DNA of 64,000 nt from Halisarca cf. caerulea. Lineage: Eukaryota; Porifera; Demospongiae; Chondrillida; Halisarcidae. The position numbers were made by a program, and so were the translations under genes. Under the pieces are notes generated by a model, which ran no database searches, was not told the DNA's origin, and saw nothing but the letters and a program-made list of their open reading frames with translations. This document shows positions 8,935 through 19,637 of this stretch, one piece after another. Location: contig CAUJGJ010000444.1 of assembly GCA_963170055.1 (NCBI GenBank), positions 7,927,618 through 7,991,617 of the forward strand, in the 5' to 3' direction. Numbering within the stretch: position 1 is the first letter of the stretch; the number at the start of each line of letters is the position of its first letter.

Positions 8935-11606
8935 TGTGACAGTCTATAGGAAAAAGTGACTTCGTGTGTCTGGAAATGGAAAATGAGATTTCGCAGCTAG
9001 TGCAGTATCTATACGAAATGCATCATTTAGTCGCAACTCATGGTTCCATTCTGCTTTGTAAAACTTGAAACGGGTATGGAATATAAAGTCATTAAAAATT
9101 CATGCGAAATTAATTAGATTCATTGAGTGATTAATCATATTCATGATAATTTGCATATTAAGATTACTACATTGTGTTTGTACCTAGAATGAATTACAAG
9201 TCCAATACAGATGACACAATAAATATGTGGGGAATTAGTGTACATGCAAGTCCAATACAGATGACACAAGAAATATGTGCATGGGGAATTAGTGTACATG
9301 CAGTTACTGATGCATGCAAAAAACACATTTAAGTAAAGGCATGCATTGAGTATAAGTTAGTCTTACGTAGAACGCTTTGAAGTTACCGCAGATGAACCTT
9401 GTTGTGATGGAGGACGCTTGTTGGAATGCGAAGCTACTCTTTGAGGAGCACTTGGTTTTGGACATGTAAGGTCAGCAGAAAGGTTGGACGAGCAGAAAGG
9501 TCTGATTTTGTCATGAAGGTACCACTGCCTTTCAAGTGTCAGACCTGATGGCTGGATCTCTTCAGGAAAAGCTTCAATGGGGAAGGGTAGCAATGTGGAA
9601 GAACGAACCAGTCTTATTTCTTTCGATGGAGCATTGGAGAACTTCTTCATAAATACTTTGCCAGGTGATTGATGTTCAAAGTGAAACACATGGTACGAAG
9701 TGACAGATGGTATGGAGACAAAGTACTTTTGAAAAAATGCAGTCCAGTCATAAAAATGAACAAGTTGCTTCCCGTCTAGACTTCGGACTAACTGTACTTG
9801 GTTGGCGTCAATGTGGGATGAATTGCGAACTACATCGCTAAGACAGCCCATAGTCTCAACCCGAGTACGTCGGTATGTACGCTTGATTAGTCCAAAGTGT
9901 CGATCGGGGGCAAACTTAGTGTGTCCAGAAATCATGAAGGAAAGGGTGATGGAATCCTGTCTACCTGTAAGAGTTCTCCACAGCAGATAATGCATTGTGG
10001 CATTGTTTTTATTCTGCCCAATGCAGTTATCTGCATGAAGGAAGATGGCATTACTCTTACAAGTAGTCCTTTCCTCCAGAAAGTGGTGGATGAGGCTGAT
10101 GGTAGTGTTGGCCCCTTTGCCCGTGTTGTCAGCCTCGTCGATGAGGTAGTTGACTTGGAATCCCAAAGGCTCACAAGCAACACCAAAGATCTGACATTTG
10201 CGTGCTGTAAGGAAGTACGCTGGGCCAGGTTGAAGAGGGTTACTGGGGTAGTGCACCTGCTGGGCGAAGTCATACGAATAGTGCATGGTAACAGATTCTG
10301 AGGATGATGGGTCTGTGTCCTGGTATGCTTCCCTGCACTCTGCTATCTGTTGGTTGTAGGCTGTCCTCTCTTGTTTGGCTAGATTCAGATGGTCAGAGTA
10401 CTCTTTAACCCGCTGCTCCTTCTCTTCACTTGTGAGGTGACCACTATTGGCCAAGGATGTTGACAACTTCTGACAATCGAAACACAGGTCATCCGCTGGT
10501 TTCATGGTAGCTACGTAGGGTCGAATATCACTCCATACACGGTAGAACTTGGCCCGACTAACAGATGGGTTGTTGTTTACAGTGCATGAAGTGGTGTACA
10601 GGTGGTAGATTTTGGCCTTTGTCATGTCAGTTGGTAGTAACAGGACTCGTTGATCTCGATGGTTAGGAAGTCTGCCAGGTAGGGGCATGGAATGGGTGTC
10701 TGCAATGTTATCTATGAACTTTACAAGTTCCTCCAGCTGAGGTGGTGTGCAAGTGTTTGGTGGAAGTCTCTTTGTATTACCATGAATGCGTTCAACTATC
10801 CCAAACCTGTCAAAGTGCTTACAGAGGTTTAAGAAGCGGAACCTAGAAATAGTGTGGAAGAAGAGAAACATTGCTTCGCAGATCCTAATACTACGGAAAA
10901 GAAAAGATGTATGTGGTCTGAAGTTAGCAATATCTCCCCTGTATGTTGCTGGTATGGTGTCCTTGTGTGTTCTGGTGGTAGAAAGCTGGGCTAGAATTAC
11001 GAAGTCAAGCTGTTCCTTGGACATCTGTAAACAGCCTGACCGATACGTAGAGATGAGTTCTTTAGGGAACTGATGGCTGCAAGGACGCTTACTTGAACCT
11101 ATCTTACATCCACAAGTCTCGTGAATAAAACGCTCTATTTCTTGTACTTCATCCTCATCTTCCTTGCTTTGTATGATTTGTACTTCTTCCGCATCTCCAC
11201 AAGAGTCACTGGTGGATGGATCGATCACAGGAAAAGGAACAGAGACTTCTTGAAGTTCGGGGTCATTGAATTCTTCGGAATCGTCCAAATCGTGAGTTCT
11301 GTCCAAGAGAAAGCTGTCTTCTGCTTCCTCAAATTCCTTTTCTAAAACTTCGATCGCTTGCGGTAGCGACAACCTACTCATTTCGAAGCGTATCTTCAGA
11401 ACCGTACGCCGTATCGATACCTAACGAACACCAAAATGAAGAGCACATGTTCTTCTACAAAGTCGAACAACGAAAAGCGCACTCGCTGACAGCACAAGTG
11501 TGTTGTTCGCATCCAATCGTTACGCGAATGTCTATTTTCGTTTATCACACGTACTGAAAAATTTGCGAGCACTACACGAAGTCACGTTTTCCCGTAGACG
11601 GTCACA
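8935..11606. mobile_element. DUF7869-encoding DNA transposon
   Basis: The left end starts TGTGACAGTCTATAGG and the right end, inverted, TGTGACCGTCTACGGG; similarity continues through AAGTGACTTCGTGT, about 33 bases with four mismatches. TA is present directly outside both ends (8933-8934, 11607-11608). The only substantial ORF inside is the 672-codon minus-strand gene at 9363-11381, so this ORF is the candidate transposase. A direct short repeat (about 9198-9243 and 9246-9300) lies near the left end. The TIR start TGTGA resembles that of element L at 50662. Confidence 0.85.
9363..11381 (-). CDS. DUF7869-like protein, candidate transposase
   Basis: This is an uninterrupted 672-residue frame. 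Residues 1-85 are acidic. A cysteine cluster (ETCGCKIGS, KRPCSHQFP) follows at about 88-105 and another (LCFDCQKL) near 300. From about 365 the protein looks like the DUF7869 family common in corals, sponges and fish: YSYDFAQQVHYPSNP, then HADNCIGQNKNN, then GHTKFAPDRHFGLIKR. The spaced acidic residues in DFAQQ and HADNCxGQNKN suggest an RNase H-like fold, which is inference. The C-terminus is basic and serine-rich. The gene lies alone within matched TIRs and a TA duplication, which argues for a transposase role. I cannot place it in a named superfamily from sequence alone. Confidence 0.85.
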   Translation of the reverse strand: MSRLSLPQAIEVLEKEFEEAEDSFLLDRTHDLDDSEEFNDPELQEVSVPFPVIDPSTSDSCGDAEEVQIIQSKEDEDEVQEIERFIHETCGCKIGSSKRPCSHQFPKELISTYRSGCLQMSKEQLDFVILAQLSTTRTHKDTIPATYRGDIANFRPHTSFLFRSIRICEAMFLFFHTISRFRFLNLCKHFDRFGIVERIHGNTKRLPPNTCTPPQLEELVKFIDNIADTHSMPLPGRLPNHRDQRVLLLPTDMTKAKIYHLYTTSCTVNNNPSVSRAKFYRVWSDIRPYVATMKPADDLCFDCQKLSTSLANSGHLTSEEKEQRVKEYSDHLNLAKQERTAYNQQIAECREAYQDTDPSSSESVTMHYSYDFAQQVHYPSNPLQPGPAYFLTARKCQIFGVACEPLGFQVNYLIDEADNTGKGANTTISLIHHFLEERTTCKSNAIFLHADNCIGQNKNNATMHYLLWRTLTGRQDSITLSFMISGHTKFAPDRHFGLIKRTYRRTRVETMGCLSDVVRNSSHIDANQVQLVRSLDGKQLVHFYDWTAFFQKYFVSIPSVTSYHVFHFEHQSPGKVFMKKFSNAPSKEIRLVRSSTLLPFPIEAFPEEIQPSGLTLERQWYLHDKIRPFCSSNLSADLTCPKPSAPQRVASHSNKRPPSQQGSSAVTSKRST

Positions 11607-11616
11607 TATATAAATA

Positions 11617-11893
11617 ACAAGTGATTCGAGTTTAAAAAACTCGTGGGCCGCCTACAGCCCTGGAAACTCGAATCGCTTGGAAATCGTTGTTATTGACTAA
11701 AATAATACTTCGAAGAACTCTTCTGGTCGAAAAGACTCTTCGCTGATAAAATCAGGAGCAAACGAATGAATTTTACCGAAATATAGCCGAAGGATTACGT
11801 ACCGACTTCGCGTCCGCCATGTTGTTGACATATATATATATATGTACAGACATCGTTCCGGACGTTCTGGACACTTCCGGTGAAAGTAAAAAA
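11617..11893 (+). mobile_element. Family A' element, copy A'1, 3'-truncated
   Basis: The element starts ACAAGTGATTCGAG only a few bases beyond the TA flank of the DUF7869 transposon, has the hairpin with GGGCCGCC and GGAAACTCGAATCGCTTG, a short TA tract and the tail CGGACACTTCCGGTGAAAG. The terminal GC hairpin seen in A'3 is missing. Confidence 0.75.
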
Positions 11894-12366
11894 GCAATCA
11901 TTAATTCTGCTAACACATCCAAAGACATTATTTTTGTTTATCATGGCTGAACCAATACAAACATCACAAACCAATGCTCTTTGTCTCAAACTATGTCAAG
12001 GATCAGTAGTCTACACACTAACATAATGAAAAATCTACAAGTGCAAAGTGTCATAGACGAGCAAACTTTACATCCAACCTATACTTTACAAATCAAAACA
12101 ATAGCACACATTGTCACAGCAGTTTCAAAAGCAGCAGTAAGTCAAAGTGGAAATGTCAGTGCAATTCAATTTCTATATTATACATTGTCCTTTTTAGTGA
12201 CGTTCTGAACTTTTTTCATAGCTAGTTTAAATCATGTACTTTTGTGACCTTGCAAAGTAAGCACGAGGGAAAGTGAAAGGCTTCTTTGGGCTTTGAATGC
12301 ATATTGGACCAGTGTGCTTCAGTGTATGTAGGTATATACGGTGTATATATATATATATATATACTA
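11894..12366. other. Unassigned stretch ending in a (TA)n tract
   Basis: No gene, element end or conserved frame is seen; a TA microsatellite occupies about 12340-12366. Confidence 0.5.
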
Positions 12367-13487
12367 CCCTCCAAAAGAAAGTGACTACCATGAATATGGC
12401 GGCCTATATCAGCAAAAAGGAGGAGTTACAGAAACGACAAATTTACAAGTAGGAAGTCAAAAATACCTTAAACTTGTCGTGAATTACACTCTTATTGCTA
12501 ATGAAAGTCTTTTTTGCTTCGATTTGTCTGTTTAGGCGCACGCACAATACAACACGCTACACAATGATATTTCTTTCAAAGAGATACAGTAGACCTACTA
12601 AAAGAAATGGGACCAAAGGCAGACCTCACATTTATTGCTAGCTGAAGACTTACAAGTGCTAATGGACATGTTCCACATGCGTTTACAAAGAATATTTCCG
12701 GTGAGCAAATTAGCAGATTATTAAGTATACAAATACAATTTCAGTCCAAAATGCAGTCTACTAAATGGCAGCACTGAGATACAATTTCTACTTTGAAGGG
12801 TTCCTAGGGATATCTAACTTTTCACCGCATGGGCTTTTGAAATTCCACTTTGTTCAAAAGATGTGCAGACTTTTGTAGTTTTAGGGAAGACAAGAAAACA
12901 TTAAGACGTGTACATTAAATGAACGGAACAAACTATCAAAAGCCCATGTGGTGAAAATTTAGCTTTGTCCTTTGTTAACTACCTTTTAAAGTTTCAGAGC
13001 TCCAAGCTAACATCCACATGACCGCGTTTTGGAAAGAAAATTGGTCCTTGAACTTTAGTCATCTTCCCTATTAGTCATGCCAATGTCAGGTGACTTCGTT
13101 CATGATGGCGCTATACATTCTACTTCGAAGGGTTCCTATACGAATGGTAGCTAACTTTTCATCGCTTGTACTTTTCCCATTATTGTTTATTGATGCAATA
13201 TGCAAGTTTTGCAGTTTTAAAGAAAACAAAGAAGAGGATTAGACGAATCATCTAGTCAGAGCTCACGCAGTCTGCACATGACCAACCCACGCAAAATTCC
13301 CTAAAATGATACTTTTTATTACATTCCTTTATGAACCACAAAATGCCCCCTTGCTAGCTGGTTGTGCACATAATCTACCTGCGTAAATTTGAATCCAAAA
13401 TTCATTTAACAAATTTATGTTACAATCCAATGATTGTTGCAAAGACTGGATACATTGTTATGTAAGCGGTCACTTTCTTTTGGATGG
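12367..13487. mobile_element. TIR element M2
   Basis: The ends CCCTCCAAAAGAAAGTGAC and the inverse of CCATCCAAAAGAAAGTGAC match element M1 in sequence, and TA lies outside both. The interior contains a family F-like segment: inverted arms ACTTTTCACCGCATGGGC (about 12817) and GCCCATGTGGTGAAAAT (about 12941), and an F-type end CATAATCTACCTGCG at 13370. Part of the interior may therefore be a degraded nested copy. There is no coding sequence. Confidence 0.65.

Positions 13488-13488
<1 letters not shown>

Positions 13489-13561
<73 letters not shown>
13489..13561. repeat. (TA)n microsatellite at the exon 10 boundary
   Basis: About 35 TA units occupy the space between element M2 and the last recognised exon of the Ig gene. 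Confidence 0.95.
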
Positions 13562-13563
<2 letters not shown>

Positions 13564-13566
13564 CAC

Positions 13567-13711
13567 CTTTTCCTTCCTTTTCTTCTAATAAGACATTTAA
13601 CCATCACTGGAATCCCCACCATGATTCCTATCACCAGAATGAAACTGAATATTGTTGTTGAAGCTATGACAGCAGCTCTTGTTACATGCTGGTCTTCAGG
13701 CATGGAAGTAT
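13567..13711 (-). CDS. Exon 10: transmembrane segment of the Ig receptor
   Basis: The acceptor TTGTTGCAG precedes the exon, entered in phase 1. The translation runs TSMPEDQHVTRAA, then a hydrophobic stretch of about 25 residues (VIASTTIFSFILVIGIMVG and onward), then the basic stop-transfer sequence KCLIRRKGRKR. This is the usual layout for a single-pass type I receptor. The proposed donor GTGTCA at 13566 is weak; an alternative donor GTTAAA lies 5' of the basic stretch, resembling the donors of exons 6 and 8. A (TA)n tract starts within a few bases, so the downstream part may be an altered or broken exon. No cytoplasmic domain is found to the left. Confidence 0.65.
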
Positions 13712-14034
13712 CTGCAACAATAACAAGTTAATTGCATTAACAGTTGGGAGAATCAGCTGAAACTATCTTCCTATCTACCACACGCAAGCTTTTCTAGTAT
13801 TGTGCAATTGAAGCATGTACCATGCATTCAGGACCTTTATAATTTATTTAGAAACATGTAAGGTACTTATGAAGAATTGCTGGTAGGTTCTAATTATGTG
13901 TACACACACATCTGCATAATAAAACAAAATGGCTGCTGTAAGCTTCAAGTACTATTTATCTACAGTTTGTTCTTTCTATTCACAGTAGGAATGCACTTGG
14001 CATGAAAAAATACTACTATAAATTTCACACTTAA

Positions 14035-14628
14035 CCCTACATTTATGTTAAGTAAGCGCCCCTGACCTCGTACTACGGAACGTTCTGCCAGAAAATCTGC
14101 CTTGTAGAAACTCACGAAAAACTTCTTTCTCGATTGATTTCGTGCATTACCAGTTTTAGTTATTTGGTCATGAAGGCCTTCTGAAGCCCTATGTATACCG
14201 ATACGGCCAATCCTCTGCGATAATGTTAAGGAAGAACAATTTAAAGGTAAAGAAGAAAAAACAACAATGAACAAAAAACAAGGCACCGGATTGCAGTGTA
14301 ACTCTCTACAATGTACAATTACTGTTCCATGCTACTATCTATCTGTACAAATCTGTCAGTAGATGAGGCTGGAAACAGTCGAGGCAGTAGTCTACACTGC
14401 ACGTACTACACCCGTAAGTCGTCTCTGTGACTCTTTCACCTTTCTCTCTTTTGCAAGCTTCACCTCTAACAGTAAACCTATATCATCCTACTATCTTTAG
14501 AAAGCGCTATTTTTAGGCTTTTCAATGATGTAAGAATACTTACGATAGAAGCTATGTAGCACACAAGATGATCGTTCAAATTTCCCTCCCTTTTTGTGGG
14601 CGCTTTTGGGCGTACCGTAGAAGAAGGG
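14035..14628. mobile_element. Family J (TTAA-inserting, piggyBac-like) element J1
   Basis: TTAA lies directly outside both ends (14031-14034 and 14629-14632). The element starts CCCTACATTTATG and ends GTAGAAGAAGGG, with subterminal GCGCCC near both ends. It lies in the intron between exons 9 and 10. A second copy at 33595 has an A element inserted. It is non-coding. Confidence 0.7.
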
Positions 14629-14632
14629 TTAA

Positions 14633-15423
14633 ACTTCTAAATCATATTTTTATGCTTTGCTCATTTGCAAGGAGCTTTTTTCAGCATATATAGATTAGTC
14701 CTGGATGGTATTGAAAATTACAACTAGTTACTAACTAATTGACAGATAATCTGTAGTAATCAGTACATCTCAATACTATCTTCCAATATTGATATTCTAA
14801 TTTTGATCCATCAGATATGAGATAACTGAGGGGCTGGTTAGAATATAATAGCACTGTGTAACTTGGCCAATTGAAAACTTAGGTATATTATTAGGCTTCT
14901 GCTGTTAGTCTATATACCCCATTTTAACCCGGGTGTTCTTGTACTGAAAATGGAGGTAACAGCACTTGTTCTAAGAAAATGTGGATAATGAATCAATTGA
15001 ATGTTATGATAAATAATATTATAGTGACATACAAAATCCTAATTATTGCATTGTCGGTTGTGGATTGATATTGATATTGACTAATAATATAGATAAATTG
15101 TCCAGGGCTGATATAGAATTGACACGATATCATATGTATACAATTAAGCTTAATTAGTAAATGTACCTTACTGCATATCTTCATAGATCAATGACGTCAT
15201 GCACATTTTTGCTACCATGGCTGCATGCATTGTAAATCACATGTATTAAATCTATACCTTTCAGCACAGCTCATTATCAGCAAACCCGTAAATGTTGAAG
15301 CTCACAAAAAGACCATCTATGGTTTATGAGAACAGCGTTGGTCCTAAACACAGTATACCCTCCAATTATTGTCAAGTCATGAACCAGCAAATTGAGCAAA
15401 TTTCACAATTATGATAGCAATAT
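14633..15423. other. Intron sequence without recognised features
   Basis: AT-rich; no exon-like frame or repeat end was supported here. Confidence 0.5.
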
Positions 15424-15426
15424 GAG

Positions 15427-15479
<53 letters not shown>
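15424..15479. repeat. (TA)n microsatellite
   Basis: A near-perfect TA tract of about 55 bases. Confidence 0.95.
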
Positions 15480-15480
<1 letters not shown>

Positions 15481-15489
15481 CAATATGGT

Positions 15490-15878
15490 ACATACATACA
15501 AGCGGGTGTGACATGTGCAACATGTGAGGTGTTGGCATAATGGCCACCAAAAAGTCAGCTGAAATCACCCCCACTTATCCATTTAGTGTGCCTATGGAGC
15601 ACAAAAAGTACATAAAACATTAATATGAATATATAATGCTACAACAGTTCACTTAACTTTGTTGTCACTGCTTCACAAAGCCGAAGAATCAATCATTTCT
15701 TTGAACCTCAAAAATATGTTTAGTGCAAAACACGGTCATGTAAACCATTATTATAGAGCAGCCATACTTTATCAAGAACATTCTAACATCAATATCTAAC
15801 TTTTCACCGCTGTCAAACTTACCATTCTCTTTCGTTCCTGAGATGTCAATTAAAATGTTGTTTGTGACACAAAGGAAC
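15490..15878 (+). mobile_element. Family D fragment
   Basis: It aligns with the left half of D1: ACATGTGCAACATGTG, the run CAGCTGAAATCACCCCCAC, the arm CTAACTTTTCACCG and core TTCGTTCCTGAGATGT. The right half is missing. Confidence 0.7.
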
Positions 15879-15936
15879 AAGTTATTAAGGTAAATAACCC
15901 GTGGGGCTGCCATCCCTCGTCCTCAATTACTTGCAA
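15879..15936 (+). mobile_element. Solo family A 5' hairpin
   Basis: The hairpin GAACAAGTTATTAAGG to CTCAATTACTTGC with a shortened GGGGCTGCC core follows the D fragment, without the rest of an A element. A solo end like this is also seen at 63917. Confidence 0.6.
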
Positions 15937-15944
15937 ATATAACG

Positions 15945-16141
15945 GATTATCTCTGCAACAATAGTATCAGGTTTATGAAGAAGTTTATACTTCAGCATTG
16001 TATTATTCGCCTTCGTTGCAATTTTGAAGAAAATTCACTAGATTCTGGCAAAGTTTCAGCCACGGTTTTATCCTGAAAAACTGTTTCTTGTTAAAGTCTT
16101 CTTTTCTTTCAGCAGCCATTTTTATTCACCTACTTCCTGTA

Positions 16142-16142
<1 letters not shown>
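15945..16142 (-). repeat. Family P repeat fragment
   Basis: It matches one arm of the foldback at 53930-54243, including ATCTCTGCAACAATAGTATC, the segment GGTTTTATCC and the terminal CTACTTCCTGT. Confidence 0.7.

Positions 16143-16230
<88 letters not shown>
16143..16230. repeat. (TA)n microsatellite close to the exon 9 donor
   Basis: A TA tract with a few interruptions ends about 30 bases from the exon 9 splice donor. Confidence 0.95.
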
Positions 16231-16231
<1 letters not shown>

Positions 16232-16261
16232 TAACAAAAATGTCAAAATTGATGAACTCAC

Positions 16262-16633
16262 ATGTTATCTTACTGACTTGACTACAAGACTCATCTTTCC
16301 CAAGAATACTTCTAGCTTTACAACAGTACCGGCCTCTATCTGTACTATTTGTGACATTGATGATAAGTAGGCTTCTACTGTCACTCACATTTTCGATCTT
16401 AATCATGTCAGTGTCATCAAGTGGTTGTTTATTTTTTGTCCATGTAAACTTGGCATTTGGGAGTGCCTGGTGATGTAGGCTGCAGTTGAGTGTTAGTAAA
16501 GTAGGCAAGGTTCTGCTCATAACAATGTCTACATCTGTACCGATGGTGACTTTAACATCTGATCCAGATTGGATTATCAGTGGAGACTGAATTTCTCGAG
16601 AATTTTTCCATATAATAGGTGGCACTAGAATTT
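16262..16633 (-). CDS. Exon 9: Ig-like domain B2 of the Ig receptor
   Basis: Acceptor TTCATGCAG and donor GTGAGT border a 372-base phase 1-1 exon. The domain has C in LTLNCSLHHQA, W in KFTWTKNKQPL and C in RGRYCCKARSILG, the C-W-C pattern of an I/C2-set Ig fold, with an extra cysteine next to the second one and another in KDESCSQV. Its closest relative is exon 7 (26537-26908), with roughly twenty substitutions in 124 residues, and the flanking intron sequence is also similar. Several NxS/T sites suggest glycosylation. Confidence 0.85.
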
Positions 16634-16867
16634 CTGCATGAAAACAAGGATAGTGTACTTACGACATGATATTTCATGATCATACATATTGCACATATTA
16701 ATTACAACGTGGCTTGTAGTATTCTCAGAATAACTATTTGTGACATTCACAGCAAAAAGATACATAAACCAATTTTTTATAAACTACATTTTTGTAACTA
16801 TTCTGAGCCACAGTGATGTATCTTTCATGTGAACAAATTTTCTTTCGTATTCCTAACAAAAAATGCC

Positions 16868-16990
16868 AACACATGTGGGACATGTCCGTGCTAATTTGTA
16901 GATCCGAAATTTTTGGTCTTTTTACAGCTTCTGTTCTCCACTTTTAGAAGCTTCAGGGTGTCAAATGAGGGCTTAAAAAGTAGGTAGACC
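16868..16990 (-). mobile_element. Family B right-end fragment
   Basis: It begins ACATGTGGGACATGTCCG and continues with the family B terminal region in inverse orientation (TTTTTGGTCTTTTTACAG, TTCTGTTCTC). Confidence 0.65.
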
Positions 16991-17039
16991 AATAAAATTT
17001 ACAAGGACTTCCCTTTTGAAAGGCCTGCTGTAATTGTGT

Positions 17040-17195
17040 GCATGTGGGACATGTCCATTCGCACTTGAATGGCTTCCAAAAGTCGGCGATTTTGTTGCTA
17101 ATAAATTCCTTTTTTCTCTTATGCGGTAAACAACAACATTTAGACTATAGGTACACATTTGAGCTACACATTGAACTAAATTTTGATCAAATTGT
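17040..17195 (+). mobile_element. Family C left-end fragment
   Basis: It is nearly identical to the first 160 bases of C1 (55127): GCATGTGGGACATGTCCATT, the ATTTTGTTGCTAATAAATTC stretch and the GAGCTACACATT stretch. It ends at the gag-like fragment. Confidence 0.75.
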
Positions 17196-17589
17196 TAGAA
17201 GACCGACATTGTTAGAAGGAGAAGCACTAGCTTTATGGTTGGAGTTTACGGAAGAAGAACAGGCAGATTACGGTAATGCTAAGAAGAAGATTCTCGTACG
17301 AATGGGATCAGTACAGTTCGTTTCGATGGACGACTTCAGAGGGCGATGGTTGCGACCCAGTGAATCGCTTTCAGTACTCGTACACTACCTCAGGCGGTTA
17401 CTCAGGCAAGCAATGCCGGATCTGCAAGGACAAACCCATGACCAGCTCCTTCATCATCAATTTCTCGTAGCTTTACCAGCGCAAGTGTGCAAGCAACTTC
17501 GGGCAGCCGGGAAAATAGACAATCTCGATAAGATGATAGAAAGAGCAAAACTCCTGCGTACTCTGGAACAAGAGCAGGTAGCGTCGTAG
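17196..17589 (+). pseudogene. Retrotransposon gag fragment
   Basis: The frame shows a typical LTR-retrotransposon gag core: LLEGEALALWLEFTEEEQAD, then a FRGRWLRPSESLSVL segment, LRRLLRQAMPDL, and a QFLVALPAQVCKQLRAAG segment. This helical region matches Ty3-type capsid signatures. No protease, reverse transcriptase or LTR is nearby, and the frame is bounded by other repeat fragments on both sides, so it is an orphan piece inserted in the intron. It is joined on the right to a TAGCCCCTAAAAA scrap resembling the 3' end of family A. Confidence 0.7.
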
Positions 17590-17611
17590 GGTAGCCCCTA
17601 AAAACATTGGA

Positions 17612-17685
17612 ACAGTGTGCAAATTCCTACATCTTGCATTAATATTTTAGCTGAGGGATTTAGGAATATGCACACTGTACCTAGT
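17612..17685. repeat. Short foldback repeat
   Basis: ACAGTGTGCAAATTCCTA pairs imperfectly with TAGGAATATGCACACTGT. Confidence 0.7.
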
Positions 17686-17865
17686 CAAACCCCACATCTG
17701 TCTGGCTCTATGGCTGTCTAGCCCCATGTATGTCTATCCCTTTGCCGTCTAGCCCTACACAGGCTATTTATAACCGCCCGAGGATCACTTGGATTGTGGG
17801 CGTGGCTTATTTTCAATATAATCAATTAGTGGCTGTTCTTGACGCATCATTGCATGTATTTCAGA

Positions 17866-18056
17866 TGACGTTTGATAGTTCACGTACCAGCAGGATGGGA
17901 GGAGATGACGACAAAATGGCTGATTTTTCTGAGCTTAAAGAAACGCCAGCTTTGCCACAGGTCAAAATTTCTTCTGATCTTTGTGCTTTCTGTTTTCATC
18001 GGTCCAGCAAATGTCAAAATTTACAAAAATTGCTCAGGAAATGTGTTATAATCAGG
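17866..18056 (+). other. Possible exon with an LCAFC cysteine motif (uncertain)
   Basis: A plus-strand frame from ATG 17872 reads an acidic start (GGDDDKMADF), an LKETPALPQVKISSD stretch and LCAFCFHRSSKCQNLQKLL, before a possible donor at GTATGT (18056). A preceding AG and a compact polar composition make it exon-like. I do not recognise the protein, and it runs antisense to the host gene inside its intron. It may belong to a gene carried by an unidentified mobile element. Confidence 0.3.
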
Positions 18057-18397
18057 TATGTATTCACTGTGTGCTTATTTATACAAAAACTATGCTGTTC
18101 GAAGGGCAGAAAATCAGGTCTTTTGCCCATAACTTTCATTGCGTTTGTTGTAACCTATTCCCCAAGCGATTTTCGAATGGTTCACTACTTTCTCCTTCTT
18201 TTGATACCAGTTTCAAGAAAATTCTCGATATTATTAACCTGCGGCAAAGGCAAAGTTTGTCTAAAACAGTTACTTTTTAGTTCTGTTTTTCTTCCTTTTA
18301 GAAAAAGTTACCATTAGTAATATAACTTCGTAGCAGCTAGCATATGTGTTATTTTATTCTAGTATATATAGACTTAACGTCCACCTATTCGTATTTA

Positions 18398-19637
18398 CAC
18401 AGGGGCATTATAGCATATTTCAGAATGTGGGGATTTTAGGTGACAAAGTATTGGAATGTAGGGAATTTGTCACCTTTTTCATACACGTCATGACTACCTC
18501 TTAGGAAAACATCACATTTGTCATCACAAGTTGCACAATCTCTGTCTGTAGCGGGAAATGTTTACATATTGCGGGAGCTATGATTTGAACATTTGCGCCG
18601 CCAAATCCGTCATTTTAAAGCTTTTAAAAGACGGATACGGTGATTAAAAGTATCAAATACCACATATGGACAATTTGCGTACACAAAAGTTGCAATCAAG
18701 AACCATTCGCGCAAAGGTATTCACACAAAATCCCCGAAATTGGTATCTGAAGCCTAGGTATTTAACTAAAGTACCCAAACAATATCAGAATCATACGATA
18801 ATATCAAGATTTACCCTATTAATATTGATGGTGAGAGGATTTTACAATAAAATAATACGAAGATCAGTTAAAATGACTGTAACTCACCAATAATCGTTCG
18901 CAAACAAAGATCGATCGATCAAAATCTAAGATTTAGTGTCCAACTTCCTTCGCTGAGAAAAACTAAACAAAACGACGAAACTAACTTTGATATCGAAACT
19001 ATAACAGTAACACAGCAAATTTTCATGCGTGCGACCATTTTGGAATGATACGCAACGTCATCAATGATGTCACATTTAAATGGCGGCTTCGAACTTGTTT
19101 TAAAAAAGAATGTAGAATCTGCACATCTAGATGGCCCTTCTTTGCGACGGAGACCGCAAAAACTATTGCAAAGTACCCTTGTGCATTTGTTTATTCTGAG
19201 CGGAGAAAATATAACCAGGTACGCAAAAGATATAAGCATTTTTATGGTTTAATTTTCACTATTTTACAGCGGAAAAGTACATTTTTGGTTATATCTATGT
19301 CATTTGGGGTTATATATTTTCCGCTCAGGAATACCTAATGCAGTCGACTTTACTCTTTCATTTGATACTAGTTTTGTTCCTATTGAAGCTTTTCTAGACA
19401 TGCGGACATCAACATTTACTGCTAAAAACAGTATTTTCTTAGATTCTCATTTACTTATTTTCGCATTCAACATGGGCTTGTTTTCTCGTTAAATGTTTCG
19501 ACAATAAGCATTAAAATGTGTAGATTTAAAATGGGCCAGAAATTATTTCTACGAGTCAAAATTGTCATGTATTTGTCACCCCTTTTTGGCGGCAGCCATT
19601 TTTTTAGTATTCTGAAATCCACTATAATGAGCCTGTG
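18398..19637. mobile_element. Family K TIR element, copy K1
   Basis: The ends CACAGGGGCATTATAG and the inverse of CACAGGCTCATTATAG are flanked by TA (18396-18397, 19638-19639). An internal inverted pair, CTGAGCGGAGAAAATATAAC (19196) and its partner ending CCGCTCAG (19328), encloses about 90 bases. Copy K2 at 24673 has the same layout. No transposase is seen. Confidence 0.8.

Noticed and set aside
16122..16625. Ig exon extended through the TA tract to 16122
   Set aside because: A clean GTGAGT donor at 16261 ends the exon, as in the paralogous exon 7.
17196..17606. Intact retrotransposon
   Set aside because: Only a gag segment is present, with no pol, LTR or target duplication.
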